DNA of 64,000 nucleotides from Pseudomonas bubulae (GTDB lineage Bacteria > Pseudomonadota > Gammaproteobacteria > Pseudomonadales > Pseudomonadaceae). This document shows positions 12,434 to 22,421 of the stretch, in pieces. The stretch covers positions 320,001 to 384,000 of the forward strand of contig NZ_CP146077.1 in assembly GCF_037023725.1 (NCBI RefSeq), read 5' to 3'. Numbering within the stretch: the stretch's first letter is position 1; every line of letters begins with the position of its first letter. A program made the translations under genes and the position numbers. A model generated the notes under the pieces. That model was not told the origin of the DNA. It saw only the letters and a list, made by a program, of their open reading frames with translations, and did no database searches.

Positions 12434-14005
12434 TCAGCGAGCTGCAGCCAGCTCTTTTTGGACGCTGGCGACAGTGCGAGGCCAAGGTTTACCAGCCTGC
12501 GTCTTCGCTGGCAAGTTCTTGATTGCTGCAGTTGCTGCAGCATGGCTTGGGAAGTTGCCATAGGTGACGACGTACAGCGGCTTGCCATTCAAGGTTTTCT
12601 TGAAGTAACGAGCATCACCGCCCAGTTCTTTGGCGACATTTTGCGCAGACGCTTCAGAGCTGGTGCCGACGATCTGCACCACATAGTTATTGGCAGGCTG
12701 GCTGGCGTACCAGCTACCGCCTGGTGCGGCCTTAGCCAGGCTAACCGGCTTCTCGGCCGGTTTGACCACTGGTTTGGCTGCCGGGGCCGGGGCAGGCTTG
12801 GCCACTGGCGCAGGCTTGGCCGTGGCCACGGTAGGTGCCGGTGCTGGTGCCGGGCGTGGCGTGGCTACGGGCGCAGGGCCCGCTGGCACGCCAACCGGTG
12901 GCGCGGTGGTGGTGACGGTCGGTGGCGAAGCAACGCCGCCGTCGACCGCAGGCACACCGCCATCGTCGCCCTCGGAGATACCACCGGCCGCTTCAGCCAG
13001 CGGACCACGCATCACCGGCTGAGACTGCCCCACCAACGGCAACGGCATCGGCTGCGAAGAACCGGCGAAATCCACCGACGGCTTGGCCCCGCCATTGGGT
13101 GTGGCCTGCCCCAGCTGTGTCTGTTCGGCATCCGGCGCAACAGGCGCCTTGCCACGGCCCGGAATCAAAACGGCAGCAGCGACAGCCACTACCACTACTG
13201 CACCAATGGCCAATACGTGTTTCTTCGGCATCTTGAACCCCATACTTGGACGCTTGACCGCTGAGCGGCTGGCAATCATGGCTTCGATCATTGCATCACG
13301 GGCGACCTGGTTGATAATCCCGGGCCAGCCTTCAGAGCTCTCGTGTATATCTGAGATCTGCTGAGCGCTAAAGAGTTCGATCCCGCGCCCGGCACCTTCA
13401 AGGCGCTGGGCCAGATATTCGCGGGTTTCTTCGAGGTCATAGGGCTGCAGGTCGACCACATGGAAGCGTTCTTCATCAGCGCTCAGCTCCTCAAGACCGG
13501 CAATCATCGACGGCTCACCGAACAAGAACACGTGCGGACGCCCCTCTGGCGTACCCGCAGCCAGCGCCAGCAAGGCTTGCAGCGCAGACTCATCGAGCTG
13601 TTCGGCATCATCGACCAGCAGGTAGACCTCTTGCCCCGTAAGCGCCAGTTGCACCACTTGCGCCAGAATGGAGCCCACGTCAGGGCGCGCCACATTCAGG
13701 GTTTGCGCCACTTGCTGCAGGATACCGGCGGCATTGCCGGCCCCACGCGCCGAGACCACGACACTTTGCACCGACTGCTTGTTGGTACTCGCCACCAACG
13801 CCTGGCGCAGCAAGGTTTTGCCGCTGCCCTCAGGCCCGGTGACCACCAGCAGCAACTGGCTGTAGCGGGCAAGGTGATGCAACTGCCCCAGAACCGGCTT
13901 GCGCTGGGCCGGGAAAAACTTGAAGCCCGGAACCCGCGGTGCAAAGGGGTCGTGGGTGAGCTGGAAGTGACCGAGGAACGCCTCGTCGGCATGCAAACTA
14001 GTCAT
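12434..14005 (-). CDS. DamX-like cell-division protein with AAA ATPase and SPOR domains
   Basis: The start giving MTSLHADEAFLGHFQLTHDPF was preferred; it falls 10 bases after the aroB stop and matches the family opening. The 523-residue protein has an N-terminal ExeA/AAA-type ATPase with Walker A GPEGSGKT (about residues 57-64) and LLVDDAEQLD as Walker B. A single membrane helix follows (AIGAVVVVAVAAAVLI, about 267-282), then a long Pro/Ala-rich linker. The C-terminal SPOR domain (about 440-515, NNYVVQIVGTSSEASAQNVA) is a module that binds denuded septal peptidoglycan. In Pseudomonas this gene follows aroB, as here. It is probably a septal-ring protein related to E. coli DamX. Confidence 0.85.
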   Translation of the reverse strand: MTSLHADEAFLGHFQLTHDPFAPRVPGFKFFPAQRKPVLGQLHHLARYSQLLLVVTGPEGSGKTLLRQALVASTNKQSVQSVVVSARGAGNAAGILQQVAQTLNVARPDVGSILAQVVQLALTGQEVYLLVDDAEQLDESALQALLALAAGTPEGRPHVFLFGEPSMIAGLEELSADEERFHVVDLQPYDLEETREYLAQRLEGAGRGIELFSAQQISDIHESSEGWPGIINQVARDAMIEAMIASRSAVKRPSMGFKMPKKHVLAIGAVVVVAVAAAVLIPGRGKAPVAPDAEQTQLGQATPNGGAKPSVDFAGSSQPMPLPLVGQSQPVMRGPLAEAAGGISEGDDGGVPAVDGGVASPPTVTTTAPPVGVPAGPAPVATPRPAPAPAPTVATAKPAPVAKPAPAPAAKPVVKPAEKPVSLAKAAPGGSWYASQPANNYVVQIVGTSSEASAQNVAKELGGDARYFKKTLNGKPLYVVTYGNFPSHAAATAAIKNLPAKTQAGKPWPRTVASVQKELAAAR

Positions 14006-14015
14006 CGGGATCTTA

Positions 14016-15116
14016 TTAACCTTTAAGCTGAGCCAGCGCGCGGTAATCCGCACCCAGCGTGGCTTGTAGAACCTCTTGTGGATAATCGTCAGTCACTGTG
14101 GCTTCGCCCATGCGGCGCAACAGCACCAGACGCATACGACCGTCGATCACTTTTTTATCAACTGCCATGTGTTGCATAAAGTCGGCCGGGGTCATTTCGA
14201 CGGGCGGCACCACTGGCAAACCGGCACGCTGAAAGATCCGGATACCTCGATCACGCTCGGCATCGGTGATCCAGCCCAGGCGGGCAGACATTTCCAGTGC
14301 CATCACGGTGCCCGCAGCGACGGCCTCGCCATGCAGCCACACGCCGTAGCCCATATGGGTTTCGATGGCATGGCCAAAGGTATGCCCCAGGTTGAGCGTT
14401 GCACGCACACCCGCTTCGCGCTCATCGGCGCCGACCACTTCAGCCTTGGCCGCGCACGAACGCTGGATCGCGGCAGTCAGGGCCGCCTGGTCCAGGGATC
14501 GCAGCGCATCCATGTTGTCTTCAAGCCAGGTCAGGAACGGCTCATCGCATATCAGGCCATATTTGATGACTTCAGCCAGCCCTGCGGACAATTCGCGGGC
14601 AGGCAGGGTGTTGAGGGTCTGGGTGTCGATCAGCACAAGGTTGGGCTGATAGAAGGCACCGATCATGTTCTTGCCCAAAGGGTGGTTGATCCCGGTTTTG
14701 CCGCCCACGGACGAATCGACTTGGGACAACAAAGTGGTCGGCACCTGGATAAAATCGACTCCGCGCTGGTAACAAGCAGCAGCAAAACCGGCCATGTCAC
14801 CGACAACACCGCCACCCAACGCTATCACCGTGGTGCGTCGATCATGACGTGCTGTGAGCAGGCCATCGAAAATCAGCTGCAGGGTTTCCCAATTCTTGAA
14901 CGACTCGCCATCGGGCAGGATGATCGGCAACACCGAGAACTGCGCGAGGCTACGCGTCAAGCGCTCAAGATAGAGTGGCGCGACCGTTGTATTGGTCACA
15001 ATCGCCACCTGGCGCCCGGCGATATGCGGAGCCAGCAACTGCGGCTGATCCAACAAACCTTCGCCAATATGAATCGGGTAGCTACGCTCGCCTAGATCAA
15101 CCTTCACTGTCTGCAT
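14016..15116 (-). CDS. aroB: 3-dehydroquinate synthase
   Basis: Second step of the shikimate pathway: converts DAHP to 3-dehydroquinate using NAD and a divalent metal. The ATG giving [18 protein letters not shown] is the conserved start; the longer frame upstream has no family similarity. The 366-residue protein carries [21 protein letters not shown] (NAD-binding), [12 protein letters not shown] and the metal-binding histidine region [12 protein letters not shown]. It lies downstream of aroK and upstream of the DamX-like gene in the pil-aro-damX run, the same order as in other Pseudomonas. Confidence 0.97.
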   Translation of the reverse strand: MQTVKVDLGERSYPIHIGEGLLDQPQLLAPHIAGRQVAIVTNTTVAPLYLERLTRSLAQFSVLPIILPDGESFKNWETLQLIFDGLLTARHDRRTTVIALGGGVVGDMAGFAAACYQRGVDFIQVPTTLLSQVDSSVGGKTGINHPLGKNMIGAFYQPNLVLIDTQTLNTLPARELSAGLAEVIKYGLICDEPFLTWLEDNMDALRSLDQAALTAAIQRSCAAKAEVVGADEREAGVRATLNLGHTFGHAIETHMGYGVWLHGEAVAAGTVMALEMSARLGWITDAERDRGIRIFQRAGLPVVPPVEMTPADFMQHMAVDKKVIDGRMRLVLLRRMGEATVTDDYPQEVLQATLGADYRALAQLKG

Positions 15117-15246
15117 GAAACCCCGCGTTGAAGCACGGCGCCAGCGCCCTGCTTCGCAATTATCAAGTGATGGCATGCCGTAAAAAGGCATGCTCGGCGC
15201 CGAGAATAGCGCATTTCGTATCGCACTTTAATGGTCTGTGCAGCGA

Positions 15247-15765
15247 CTACCGGGGAGGAAGCTGGGCCAGGCGCTCGAGGATATCGAGCACCACCATGCG
15301 CGGCGGCCGCTCATCGGTTTCAACCACCAGGTCAGCAATTTCACGATAAAGCGGGTCGCGCACAGCCAGCAGGTCGCGCAGGATTTTTTCCGGGTTGGCA
15401 TTGCGCAGCAGTGGCCGGTTGCGATCACGGGAGGTGCGCGCCACCTGCTGCTCGATGGAGGCGTGCAAATACACCACGCGCCCACCATTGCGCAGGGCTT
15501 GCCGGTTTTCCGGGCGCATGACCGCGCCACCACCGGTGGCCAGCACAATGCCATTTTCATGGCACAGCTCGACAATCATGGCTGTTTCACGATCGCGAAA
15601 GCCCGGCTCGCCTTCTTTATCGAAGATCCACGGGATATTGGCACCCGTGCGCACTTCAATTTCCTTATCGGAATCTTTGAACGGCAGGTGCAGCTCTTTG
15701 GCCAGCAAACGTCCGATGGTGCTTTTTCCAGCCCCCATTGGCCCAACAAGAATCAAATTTCGCAC
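15247..15765 (-). CDS. aroK: Shikimate kinase
   Basis: Phosphorylates shikimate at the 3-hydroxyl with ATP. The 172-residue protein starts at GTG ([18 protein letters not shown]), with Walker [10 protein letters not shown] at residues 8-16. It also has the shikimate-binding DSDKEIE and FRDRE motifs, and the [11 protein letters not shown] loop. The GTG start lies 4 bases after the pilQ stop, so translation is probably coupled to the pil genes. The gap to aroB is 130 bases. Confidence 0.95.
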   Translation of the reverse strand: MRNLILVGPMGAGKSTIGRLLAKELHLPFKDSDKEIEVRTGANIPWIFDKEGEPGFRDRETAMIVELCHENGIVLATGGGAVMRPENRQALRNGGRVVYLHASIEQQVARTSRDRNRPLLRNANPEKILRDLLAVRDPLYREIADLVVETDERPPRMVVLDILERLAQLPPR

Positions 15766-15769
15766 AGAA

Positions 15770-17101
15770 TCAATGACTCACAGCAATCGCCTGGTTGTTC
15801 ATGATACGCGGAGTCAGGAACACCAGCAGTTCGGATTTTTTTTCCAGGACAACGTCTCTACGGAAAAGTCGGCCAACATACGGCAGATCGCCTAAAAATG
15901 GCACTTTATCTACCACTTTGCTTTGAGTTTTTGAGAACACTCCCCCAATCACGATGGTTTCACCGTCCTTGACCAGCACCTTGGCCCTGACCTCGTTCTT
16001 CTTGATGGGCGGTACATCCTGCAGCCTGCTCATGTAATCGGGCTCATCCTTGGTCACTACGACGGCCATGATGACGCTGTTGTCCGGAGTGATTTGCGGC
16101 GTCACCTCCAGTGACAATGAGGCTTCCTTGAACGAAACCGATGTAGCCCCGGTTTTGCTGGCCTGCTGGTAAGGAATTTGGGTGCCTTTAAGAATTTTGG
16201 CGGTTTCCTTATCCGCAGTAACCACTTTGGGTTGCGAGATGATTTCCCCATTACCGGTTTTTTCCATGGCCGTCAGTTCCAGGTCCAGCAACACATTGTT
16301 GGTGATGAAGGCGATGCCCAAGCCCGAGGTATTTCGCGAAACACCCAAATCAACAAAGGGCGCACTAACGTTGCCAGGGGCAGCCCCGGACGCCGCAGGC
16401 TGGGTAATACCACCGGCTTTCCAGAGGCCACCATTGTTTAGCGCTCCCCCCCAACGCACACCCAGGCTTTTTTCGAAGTCCACGCCTGCCTCGACAATCC
16501 AGGCTTCGATCATCACCTGACGCACTGGCACGTCCAGTTGAGCCACGATGCGCCGCAGCTCCTCCAGCCGTTCACTCGATTCATAAGCAATGATGGTATT
16601 GGTGCGTTCATCCACCGTGATCGTGCCCTGCCCCTCGATGCCGGGCTGCCCGCCGGTCACTGACTGGAACAGCATGACGATATCTGCCGCCCTGGCGTAA
16701 TTGACTTGCACCAACTCCCGACGCAAAGGCGCAGGCTCAGGGCGCTCGCGGGCTGCGATCTCTTCCAGGGGCGCGATCAACAACACATTACCTTCAAGAC
16801 GCTTGCCCAACCCCTTGCTCTCAAGCACCAGCTCCAGCGCCTGATCCCAAGGCACATCCTGCAAACTGAGGGTTATGCTGCCCTTTACGGTGTCGCTGAC
16901 CATCAGGTTGAACCCGGTAAAATCCGCCAGCGATTGCAGTACCGTGCGTACATCAAGATTCTGCACGCTCAGGGACATGGGCTCGCCCACATACTGCGAG
17001 CGCTTGACGGATGATGGCGCGGCCTGCCCAGCCGCCAGCATTGACTGCGAATTCAGCGCACTCCATAGCGCCAGTACGCAGACCGGTGAAATCCTTTTCA
17101 T
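15770..17101 (-). CDS. pilQ: Type IV pilus secretin PilQ (short form)
   Basis: Outer-membrane channel for the type IV pilus. The 443-residue protein has a signal peptide (cleavage near residue 23-25). It goes straight into the secretin N0 domain ([25 protein letters not shown]), then N1 (about 125-195) and the C-terminal secretin core (about 200-435) with [16 protein letters not shown] and [10 protein letters not shown]. Classical PilQ of P. aeruginosa is about 710 residues and carries AMIN domains that bind peptidoglycan; these are absent here. It is last in pilMNOPQ and directly precedes aroK. Confidence 0.88.
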   Translation of the reverse strand: MKRISPVCVLALWSALNSQSMLAAGQAAPSSVKRSQYVGEPMSLSVQNLDVRTVLQSLADFTGFNLMVSDTVKGSITLSLQDVPWDQALELVLESKGLGKRLEGNVLLIAPLEEIAARERPEPAPLRRELVQVNYARAADIVMLFQSVTGGQPGIEGQGTITVDERTNTIIAYESSERLEELRRIVAQLDVPVRQVMIEAWIVEAGVDFEKSLGVRWGGALNNGGLWKAGGITQPAASGAAPGNVSAPFVDLGVSRNTSGLGIAFITNNVLLDLELTAMEKTGNGEIISQPKVVTADKETAKILKGTQIPYQQASKTGATSVSFKEASLSLEVTPQITPDNSVIMAVVVTKDEPDYMSRLQDVPPIKKNEVRAKVLVKDGETIVIGGVFSKTQSKVVDKVPFLGDLPYVGRLFRRDVVLEKKSELLVFLTPRIMNNQAIAVSH

Positions 17102-17113
17102 GGTGTTTATCCG

Positions 17114-17641
17114 TTAAGACTGTTGATTTAAAGGAATCGTCAGGGACCTTTCCAACCAACCGCCCCGACCATCGGAAATCAGTTCAAATACTTCAATCTG
17201 GTGCGCCTGGATCGAAGCAATCTGGCCATTGTTGCGCCCCAGGTAATCCCCCACTTTCAAGCGATGAATAACACCATTGGCCCGCAGCAAGGCATTTGCC
17301 TGCGATTCACTGGACAGCATGCCAACCATCTCGAACTGCTCCAGATCAAAGCCTTCCAGAAACTGCCGGGGCCGGTCCGCGTCAAGTTCATCGCCGGCAA
17401 GGCTGACCTGCCAACTGCCGTCCCCTCCCCCCCCTATAGCCTGAAAAGGATTGCGCAAACCCATCGATCCATAGGCAAACACAGGCCCGACACTGATCAC
17501 GGGGAGCGGCTCAATGGCGTTGCTCGCATGCCCCTGCGTAGCCTGTAAATAACTGTGCAGGTCTGCGGTAGTCTGCGGGCTGTCACACCCTGCCAGGCTT
17601 GCCAGCAATCCGGCGCCAAACACTCGCAAACAAACACCCAT
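17114..17641 (-). CDS. pilP: Type IV pilus inner-membrane lipoprotein PilP
   Basis: PilP is a periplasmic lipoprotein that links the PilNO dimer to the PilQ secretin. The 175-residue protein has a lipobox LLASLAGC (Cys about residue 19). A disordered linker follows, then the folded C-terminal domain with LRNPFQ, VGMLSSESQANALLRANGVIHRLKVGDYLGRNNGQI and a Glu/Leu-rich strand end. It lies between pilO and pilQ with 4- and 12-base gaps. Confidence 0.88.
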   Translation of the reverse strand: MGVCLRVFGAGLLASLAGCDSPQTTADLHSYLQATQGHASNAIEPLPVISVGPVFAYGSMGLRNPFQAIGGGGDGSWQVSLAGDELDADRPRQFLEGFDLEQFEMVGMLSSESQANALLRANGVIHRLKVGDYLGRNNGQIASIQAHQIEVFELISDGRGGWLERSLTIPLNQQS

Positions 17642-17645
17642 GGGA

Positions 17646-18260
17646 TCAGTCCTTGATCGTGGTTCGGTAGGCCTTTGCCAGCAGCGTCATGCGCAGTTGA
17701 CCATCACCGGTACCGTTGCTCGGCGCAAGGCTGAGGTCATGCAAGGTGACAATGCGCGGCAGGCTGGCCATGGCGCTGACGAAGAGGCCAAGTTCGTGAT
17801 AGCCCCCGACGAGGGTCATCTGCAGTGGCAGTTCGGCATAGAACGTTTGCAGGACTTCAGGGAGCCACTGAATGTGCTCGACCAGCAGACCATTGCTCAG
17901 ACCCAACCGCGAAATCTCATCCAGCAATTCGGGCACTTGTGCCTGAGCGGGGAGTTGTTTGAGCAACGCACTGAACCCGGCTTCCAGCCTGTGAACTTGC
18001 ATCCCATAAGCATCCAGATTGGCAACCTGTGCGACCCTGGATTCAAACTCCGCCTTCAGCGTGGTTTGAGTCTCGTGCAACTGTTGCAACCGGGAAGAAG
18101 GCAGTTGAAGCAGCAGCGCATGACCCGACACCAGCACCAGGCCCAGCCACACCAGAGCCACGGTTGTTTTGCGGGCTGGCGACCAGGCGCCCATGTTACC
18201 CGGGGCCAGTTCGCGCAGGTCGAAATTGCGCAGGCTAACGAGCCAGTGCGCAGGTATCAC
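17646..18260 (-). CDS. pilO: Type IV pilus assembly protein PilO
   Basis: Partner of PilN in the inner-membrane alignment complex. The 204-residue protein starts at GTG, overlapping the pilN stop (GTGA). It has a short cytoplasmic N-terminus, one membrane helix (about residues 32-48, TVALVWLGLVLVSGHALLL), a coiled-coil segment (about 50-100) and a ferredoxin-like periplasmic domain with LPLQMTLVGGYHELGLFVSAMASLPRIV. Confident from position and domain pattern. Confidence 0.87.
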   Translation of the reverse strand: MIPAHWLVSLRNFDLRELAPGNMGAWSPARKTTVALVWLGLVLVSGHALLLQLPSSRLQQLHETQTTLKAEFESRVAQVANLDAYGMQVHRLEAGFSALLKQLPAQAQVPELLDEISRLGLSNGLLVEHIQWLPEVLQTFYAELPLQMTLVGGYHELGLFVSAMASLPRIVTLHDLSLAPSNGTGDGQLRMTLLAKAYRTTIKD

Positions 18261-18823
18261 AATGCCCCCCCGGAAGGGGTATGTCGGGCCTCACGCACCG
18301 TCATCTGAAACAGGCGCTCCTGCCCGCCTGCCTGGGCAGGGTCTGCCTTGACGTCATTGAGTTGCGGCGTATCCAGCCAGTGCGAAGCATCGAGATTTCG
18401 CATCAGCTGGGCGACAAGGTTGTTGGACTGGGCAATCCCCGTGATGACAATGGTGCCCTCGGTCATTTTCACGTCGGTGAAATGCACACCTTCCGGCAAG
18501 CTGCGCGCCAATTGTTCCAAAATGATCCCGCTGCTCGACCGGCTGCTCTGCAACATGCCTATGGTTTGCATGCGTTCAAGCAATTGCTCCCGGCGCACTT
18601 TCAACTGGTCGATCTGCTCCGCACGCCCATCCAGCTGGAACGTGGTACTGCGGATCAGGTCATTGCGCTCCATCTGCTCCTCTACCAAGGTGTCGATAAA
18701 GTGGTCAGCAGCAAACAGGCCGGCCACCGCCAGCAAAGACAGGGCCACCAGCACCATCAAAAAACGTTTGCGCCGCTTTTCACGCAACAACGCGCGCCAG
18801 GGCAACAAATTGATTCTCGCCAT
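18257..18823 (-). CDS. pilN: Type IV pilus assembly protein PilN
   Basis: PilN binds the cytoplasmic PilM through its N-terminus and pairs with PilO. The protein (188 residues) begins MARINLLPWR, the conserved INLLPWR motif that inserts into PilM. A membrane helix follows at about 21-40, then a coiled coil and a periplasmic ferredoxin-like domain. It overlaps the pilM stop (TAATG), showing tight coupling. The intact INLLPWR motif argues that the PilM-PilN contact is kept even though PilM is short. Confidence 0.9.
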   Translation of the reverse strand: MARINLLPWRALLREKRRKRFLMVLVALSLLAVAGLFAADHFIDTLVEEQMERNDLIRSTTFQLDGRAEQIDQLKVRREQLLERMQTIGMLQSSRSSSGIILEQLARSLPEGVHFTDVKMTEGTIVITGIAQSNNLVAQLMRNLDASHWLDTPQLNDVKADPAQAGGQERLFQMTVREARHTPSGGAL

Positions 18824-19785
18824 TAATCAAACCCCCTCAAGGCCAGACCGCAGGCAGTCAACAACACAGGGGCATCGCAAAGCAAGGCTTCAGGGGTGAG
18901 TGAGGGATCGAGGTCCATCAACGCAAACGGGTTGGCGATGCGTGTCGGCGTGCCAAGACGGGATTCAACCCGCTGAGCCAGCAGCGGATCCATGGCAGCC
19001 TCACCGGCCAATACGATCAGGCCGATCCGCCCATCAACTCCGGAGTCGGCAAACAGCCCAAGCTCTCGCTCCAGCTCTTCGACAATCGTGGTTTCGAATG
19101 CTTGCGCCCCTGCAGTGGCCTGCCCGCAAAGCAGCTCCCGGACGTAAATGACCTGACCCTGCTGCACGATGCTCAGCAGGATTGTATGGGGTGCAAAATC
19201 GACCACGGCCACGGCCCCGTTCAGTGCCTGGCCTGCAGTCATTGCCTCAACGCCCCGCACCAGGGCATGAGCCTGCACGGCAACCACCCGCGGGACCAAT
19301 CCCGCACCGGTCAAGACCGAACAATGCCACTCCAGTGCTTCCTGGCGGCACGCCACCATCAGCACGCGGGCCGGCCCGGTATGGTTCGACGGGTGATCCT
19401 GGAGCTCAAAATCCAGTGCCATGTCATCCAGTGCATAAGGTATGTACTGCTCAGCCTCAAACCGCACATGAAGCTCAAGCTCTACTTCGCTCAAGCCTGC
19501 CTCCACCTCCAGGCTTTTGCAGATCACCTGACCATCGGGCATCGCGATAATGGCGTCCCTGGCGATTACCTGGGCCTTTTCCAGCGCCCTGAGAAGCACT
19601 GGGACGACACTTTTGGCCTCTGCGCCGGTCTGATCATTCACAAGCCCGGCTGGCAGGGGTTCCATGGCATAGGACTGTAGCTTGAACCGGCCCTGTGAAC
19701 GGCTCAGCTCGACGAGCTTGATCGACTGCTGGCCGATTTGTACGCCGACACAGCGCTGACGTGTTTGAGGAAATAATCCGGGCAC
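18823..19785 (-). CDS. pilM: Type IV pilus assembly protein PilM (shortened actin-like protein)
   Basis: PilM is a cytoplasmic actin/FtsA-like protein of the pilus alignment complex. This copy (320 residues, GTG start) keeps the N-terminal VGVQIGQQSIKLVELSRSQGRFKL, SLEVEAGLSEVELELHVRFEAEQYIPYALDDMALDFE, VAVVDFAPHTILLS and the C-terminal ANPFALMDL and ACGLALRGFD. From my knowledge of the family, P. aeruginosa PilM is about 354 residues. The missing length is mainly in the region after the ELLCGQ segment, where the usual helix-rich insert is cut down. It is first in the pil run, divergent from ponA. Confidence 0.87.
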   Translation of the reverse strand: MPGLFPQTRQRCVGVQIGQQSIKLVELSRSQGRFKLQSYAMEPLPAGLVNDQTGAEAKSVVPVLLRALEKAQVIARDAIIAMPDGQVICKSLEVEAGLSEVELELHVRFEAEQYIPYALDDMALDFELQDHPSNHTGPARVLMVACRQEALEWHCSVLTGAGLVPRVVAVQAHALVRGVEAMTAGQALNGAVAVVDFAPHTILLSIVQQGQVIYVRELLCGQATAGAQAFETTIVEELERELGLFADSGVDGRIGLIVLAGEAAMDPLLAQRVESRLGTPTRIANPFALMDLDPSLTPEALLCDAPVLLTACGLALRGFD

Positions 19786-19862
19786 CTTTGTTTTCCCTAA
19801 TGCAATCCGTAACTTACGGAGGGTAAAAAATGAGATCCGTTCAAAACCTGTTCTGACATGCG

Positions 19863-19897
19863 GCTCATGACGTTCATGAGCGAAAAATGCTTATAAT
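19863..19897 (+). promoter_or_regulatory. Divergent pilM/ponA control region: palindrome and -10 box
   Basis: A perfect inverted repeat GCTCATGA-cgt-TCATGAGC (19863-19881) is followed 10 bases later by TATAAT (19892-19897), a consensus -10 about 90 bases ahead of ponA. No good -35 sits at 17 bases; the spot is inside the palindrome, so a regulator bound there could control ponA. The role is inferred from position only. Confidence 0.5.
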
Positions 19898-19987
19898 GCC
19901 GGGCGTTTTTTCCGTATCGTCGACCCGGCGCAACTGCGCACTACCCTGACGTGCAAACCCATTTCTTGATCTGGAAATCCAAAAGCC

Positions 19988-22414
19988 TTGATTCGTCTGC
20001 TGAAGTTTTTCGGGTGGTCTTTCGTTGCCGTGTTCTGCGGGCTGTTGCTCGTGTTGAGCGGCGCGTTTCTCTATCTTAGTCCTGGCTTGCCGTCTGTAGA
20101 GTCGTTGAGAAGCATCCAGTTGCAGATTCCTTTGCGGGTCTACACCAGCGACGGAAAGTTGATCGCAGAGTTTGGCGAAATGCGCCGCTCACCGATCAAG
20201 TTCGCCGACATTCCGCCCAATTTCATCAATGCCCTGCTTTCTGCAGAAGATGACAATTTCGCCAATCATTACGGGGTCGACCCCAGCAGCCTGATGCGTG
20301 CCGCTACCCAGTTGGTAAAAAGCGGACACATACAATCAGGTGGCAGCACCATCACCATGCAGGTGGCGAAGAACTATTTCCTCTCCAGCGAGCGAAGCTT
20401 TTCGCGCAAGACCAACGAAATCCTGCTGGCTCTCGAAATTGAACGCGAGCTGACCAAGGACGAGATCCTTGAGCTGTACGTGAACAAGATTTACCTGGGC
20501 AACCGCGCTTACGGTATCGAATCCGCAGCTCAGGTTTACTACGGCAAATCGATCCGCGACCTGAGCCTGGCGCAGATGGCGATGATCGCCGGCCTGCCCA
20601 AAGCCCCTTCACGGTTTAACCCTCTGGCCAACCCGGTGCGCAGCAAAGAGCGCCGCGACTGGATCCTGGGGCGTATGTACAAGCTGGGTAAAATCGATCA
20701 GGCCAGCTATCAAGCGGCGATCGCCGAGCCGGTCAACGCCAGCTATCACGTGCCAACGCCGGAAGTGAGCGCCCCCTACATCGCCGAAATGGCCCGTGCC
20801 GAAATGGTCGGCCGTTATGGCAGCGAGGCGTACACCGAAGGCTTCCGTGTGACTACCACGGTGCCGAGTGACCTTCAGGAACTGGCCAACACCGCCGTTC
20901 ATGAAGGCCTGATTGCCTACGACCAGCGTCACGGCTACCGTGGCCCCGAGTCACGCCTGCCGGGCAAGACCCTGGCCGTATGGACTCAGGAACTGGCCAA
21001 GCAGCGCCCGATCAGCGGTCTTGAACCGGCCATCGTGACCCAGGTCGACAAGGACGGCATTCAAGTACTGACTCGCACCGGTGAGGCGCACGTCGCCTGG
21101 AACACCATGAAATGGGCACGCAAGTTCCTCAACACCAACAGCATGGGGCCGATGCCCAAACAGCCTTCGGATGTCGCCCAGGTCGGTGATCTGATTCGCG
21201 TACAACCGCAGACCGACGGCAGCTACAAATTCAGCCAGGTGCCCACCGTGCAAGGCGCACTGGTATCCCTGGATCCGGACAACGGCGCCATTCGCGCGCT
21301 GGTGGGCGGTTTCGCCTTTGAGCAAAGCAACTACAACCGGGCGATGCAGGCCAAGCGCCAACCGGGCTCCAGTTTCAAACCGTTCATCTACAGCGCCGCA
21401 CTGGATAATGGCTACACCGCCGCCACCCTGGTCAACGACGCACCCATCGTGTTTGTCGATGAATATCTGGACAAGGTCTGGCGCCCGAAGAACGACACCA
21501 ACACCTTCCTCGGCCCGATCCGCGTGCGTGAAGCACTGTACAAGTCGCGCAACCTGGTCTCCATCCGCTTGCTGCAAAGCCTGGGTGTCGACCGCACCGT
21601 CGACTACATCAGCAAGTTCGGTTTCAACAAACAGGACTTGCCGCGCAACCTGTCGCTGGCCCTGGGTACTGCCACCCTGACGCCAATGGAGATTGCCACC
21701 GGCTGGAGTACATTCGCCAACGGCGGCTACAAGATCACGCCGTATCTGATCGACAAAATCGAAAGCCGCAATGGCGAAACCCTGTTCGTGGCCAACCCGC
21801 CAAGCGTGCCTAAAGCCGACAGCAAGGATGTGCCGCCTGAAGCCGCAGCGCTGACCGTTGACACCATCAATGCCGCACCGGGCCTGCCCACTGTCGAGAC
21901 GCAAGCAATAGCCGAGCGGATTGTCGACGGGCGCACCACGTACATCCTCACCAGCATGCTGCAGGACGTGATCAAGCTCGGCACCGGCCGCCGCGCCCTG
22001 GCGCTGGGCCGCACCGATCTGGCAGGTAAAACCGGTACGACCAACGAATCCAAGGATGCGTGGTTCTCAGGATACAACGCCGACTATGTGACCACTGTTT
22101 GGACCGGTTTCGACCAGCCCGAAAGCCTGGGCCGTCGCGAATACGGCGGCACCGTCGCGCTGCCGATCTGGATGACGTACATGGGGGGCGCGCTCAAAGA
22201 CAAGCCTGCGCATACGCAGCCAGAACCCGAAGGCATCCTCAGCTTGCGGATTGATCCGTCCAGCGGCCGTATCGCGTCTCCAGGCACCCCTGGCGCCTAC
22301 TTTGAACTGTTCAAGAGCGAAGACACACCGCCCACCAACAGCGAACTGGGCAACAACGTAGCACCGGGCAGCCCGCTGCCGGCAGATGACGGCGCCCCAA
22401 TAGACCTGTTCTGA
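19988..22414 (+). CDS. ponA: Penicillin-binding protein 1A (bifunctional transglycosylase/transpeptidase)
   Basis: Class A PBP that polymerises and cross-links peptidoglycan. The 808-residue protein starts at TTG. It has one N-terminal membrane helix (about 8-30) and a GT51 transglycosylase domain with catalytic Glu87 in SAEDDNFANHYGVD and GGSTITMQVAKN (118-129). An OB-like insert follows, then the transpeptidase with SSFK (nucleophile Ser461, Lys464), SRN (in YKSRNLVS) and KTG (about 679-681). It is divergent from pilM as in other Pseudomonas, and ends in a strong inverted repeat facing the lipase gene. Confidence 0.97.
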   Translation: MIRLLKFFGWSFVAVFCGLLLVLSGAFLYLSPGLPSVESLRSIQLQIPLRVYTSDGKLIAEFGEMRRSPIKFADIPPNFINALLSAEDDNFANHYGVDPSSLMRAATQLVKSGHIQSGGSTITMQVAKNYFLSSERSFSRKTNEILLALEIERELTKDEILELYVNKIYLGNRAYGIESAAQVYYGKSIRDLSLAQMAMIAGLPKAPSRFNPLANPVRSKERRDWILGRMYKLGKIDQASYQAAIAEPVNASYHVPTPEVSAPYIAEMARAEMVGRYGSEAYTEGFRVTTTVPSDLQELANTAVHEGLIAYDQRHGYRGPESRLPGKTLAVWTQELAKQRPISGLEPAIVTQVDKDGIQVLTRTGEAHVAWNTMKWARKFLNTNSMGPMPKQPSDVAQVGDLIRVQPQTDGSYKFSQVPTVQGALVSLDPDNGAIRALVGGFAFEQSNYNRAMQAKRQPGSSFKPFIYSAALDNGYTAATLVNDAPIVFVDEYLDKVWRPKNDTNTFLGPIRVREALYKSRNLVSIRLLQSLGVDRTVDYISKFGFNKQDLPRNLSLALGTATLTPMEIATGWSTFANGGYKITPYLIDKIESRNGETLFVANPPSVPKADSKDVPPEAAALTVDTINAAPGLPTVETQAIAERIVDGRTTYILTSMLQDVIKLGTGRRALALGRTDLAGKTGTTNESKDAWFSGYNADYVTTVWTGFDQPESLGRREYGGTVALPIWMTYMGGALKDKPAHTQPEPEGILSLRIDPSSGRIASPGTPGAYFELFKSEDTPPTNSELGNNVAPGSPLPADDGAPIDLF

Positions 22415-22421
22415 TCAACAG

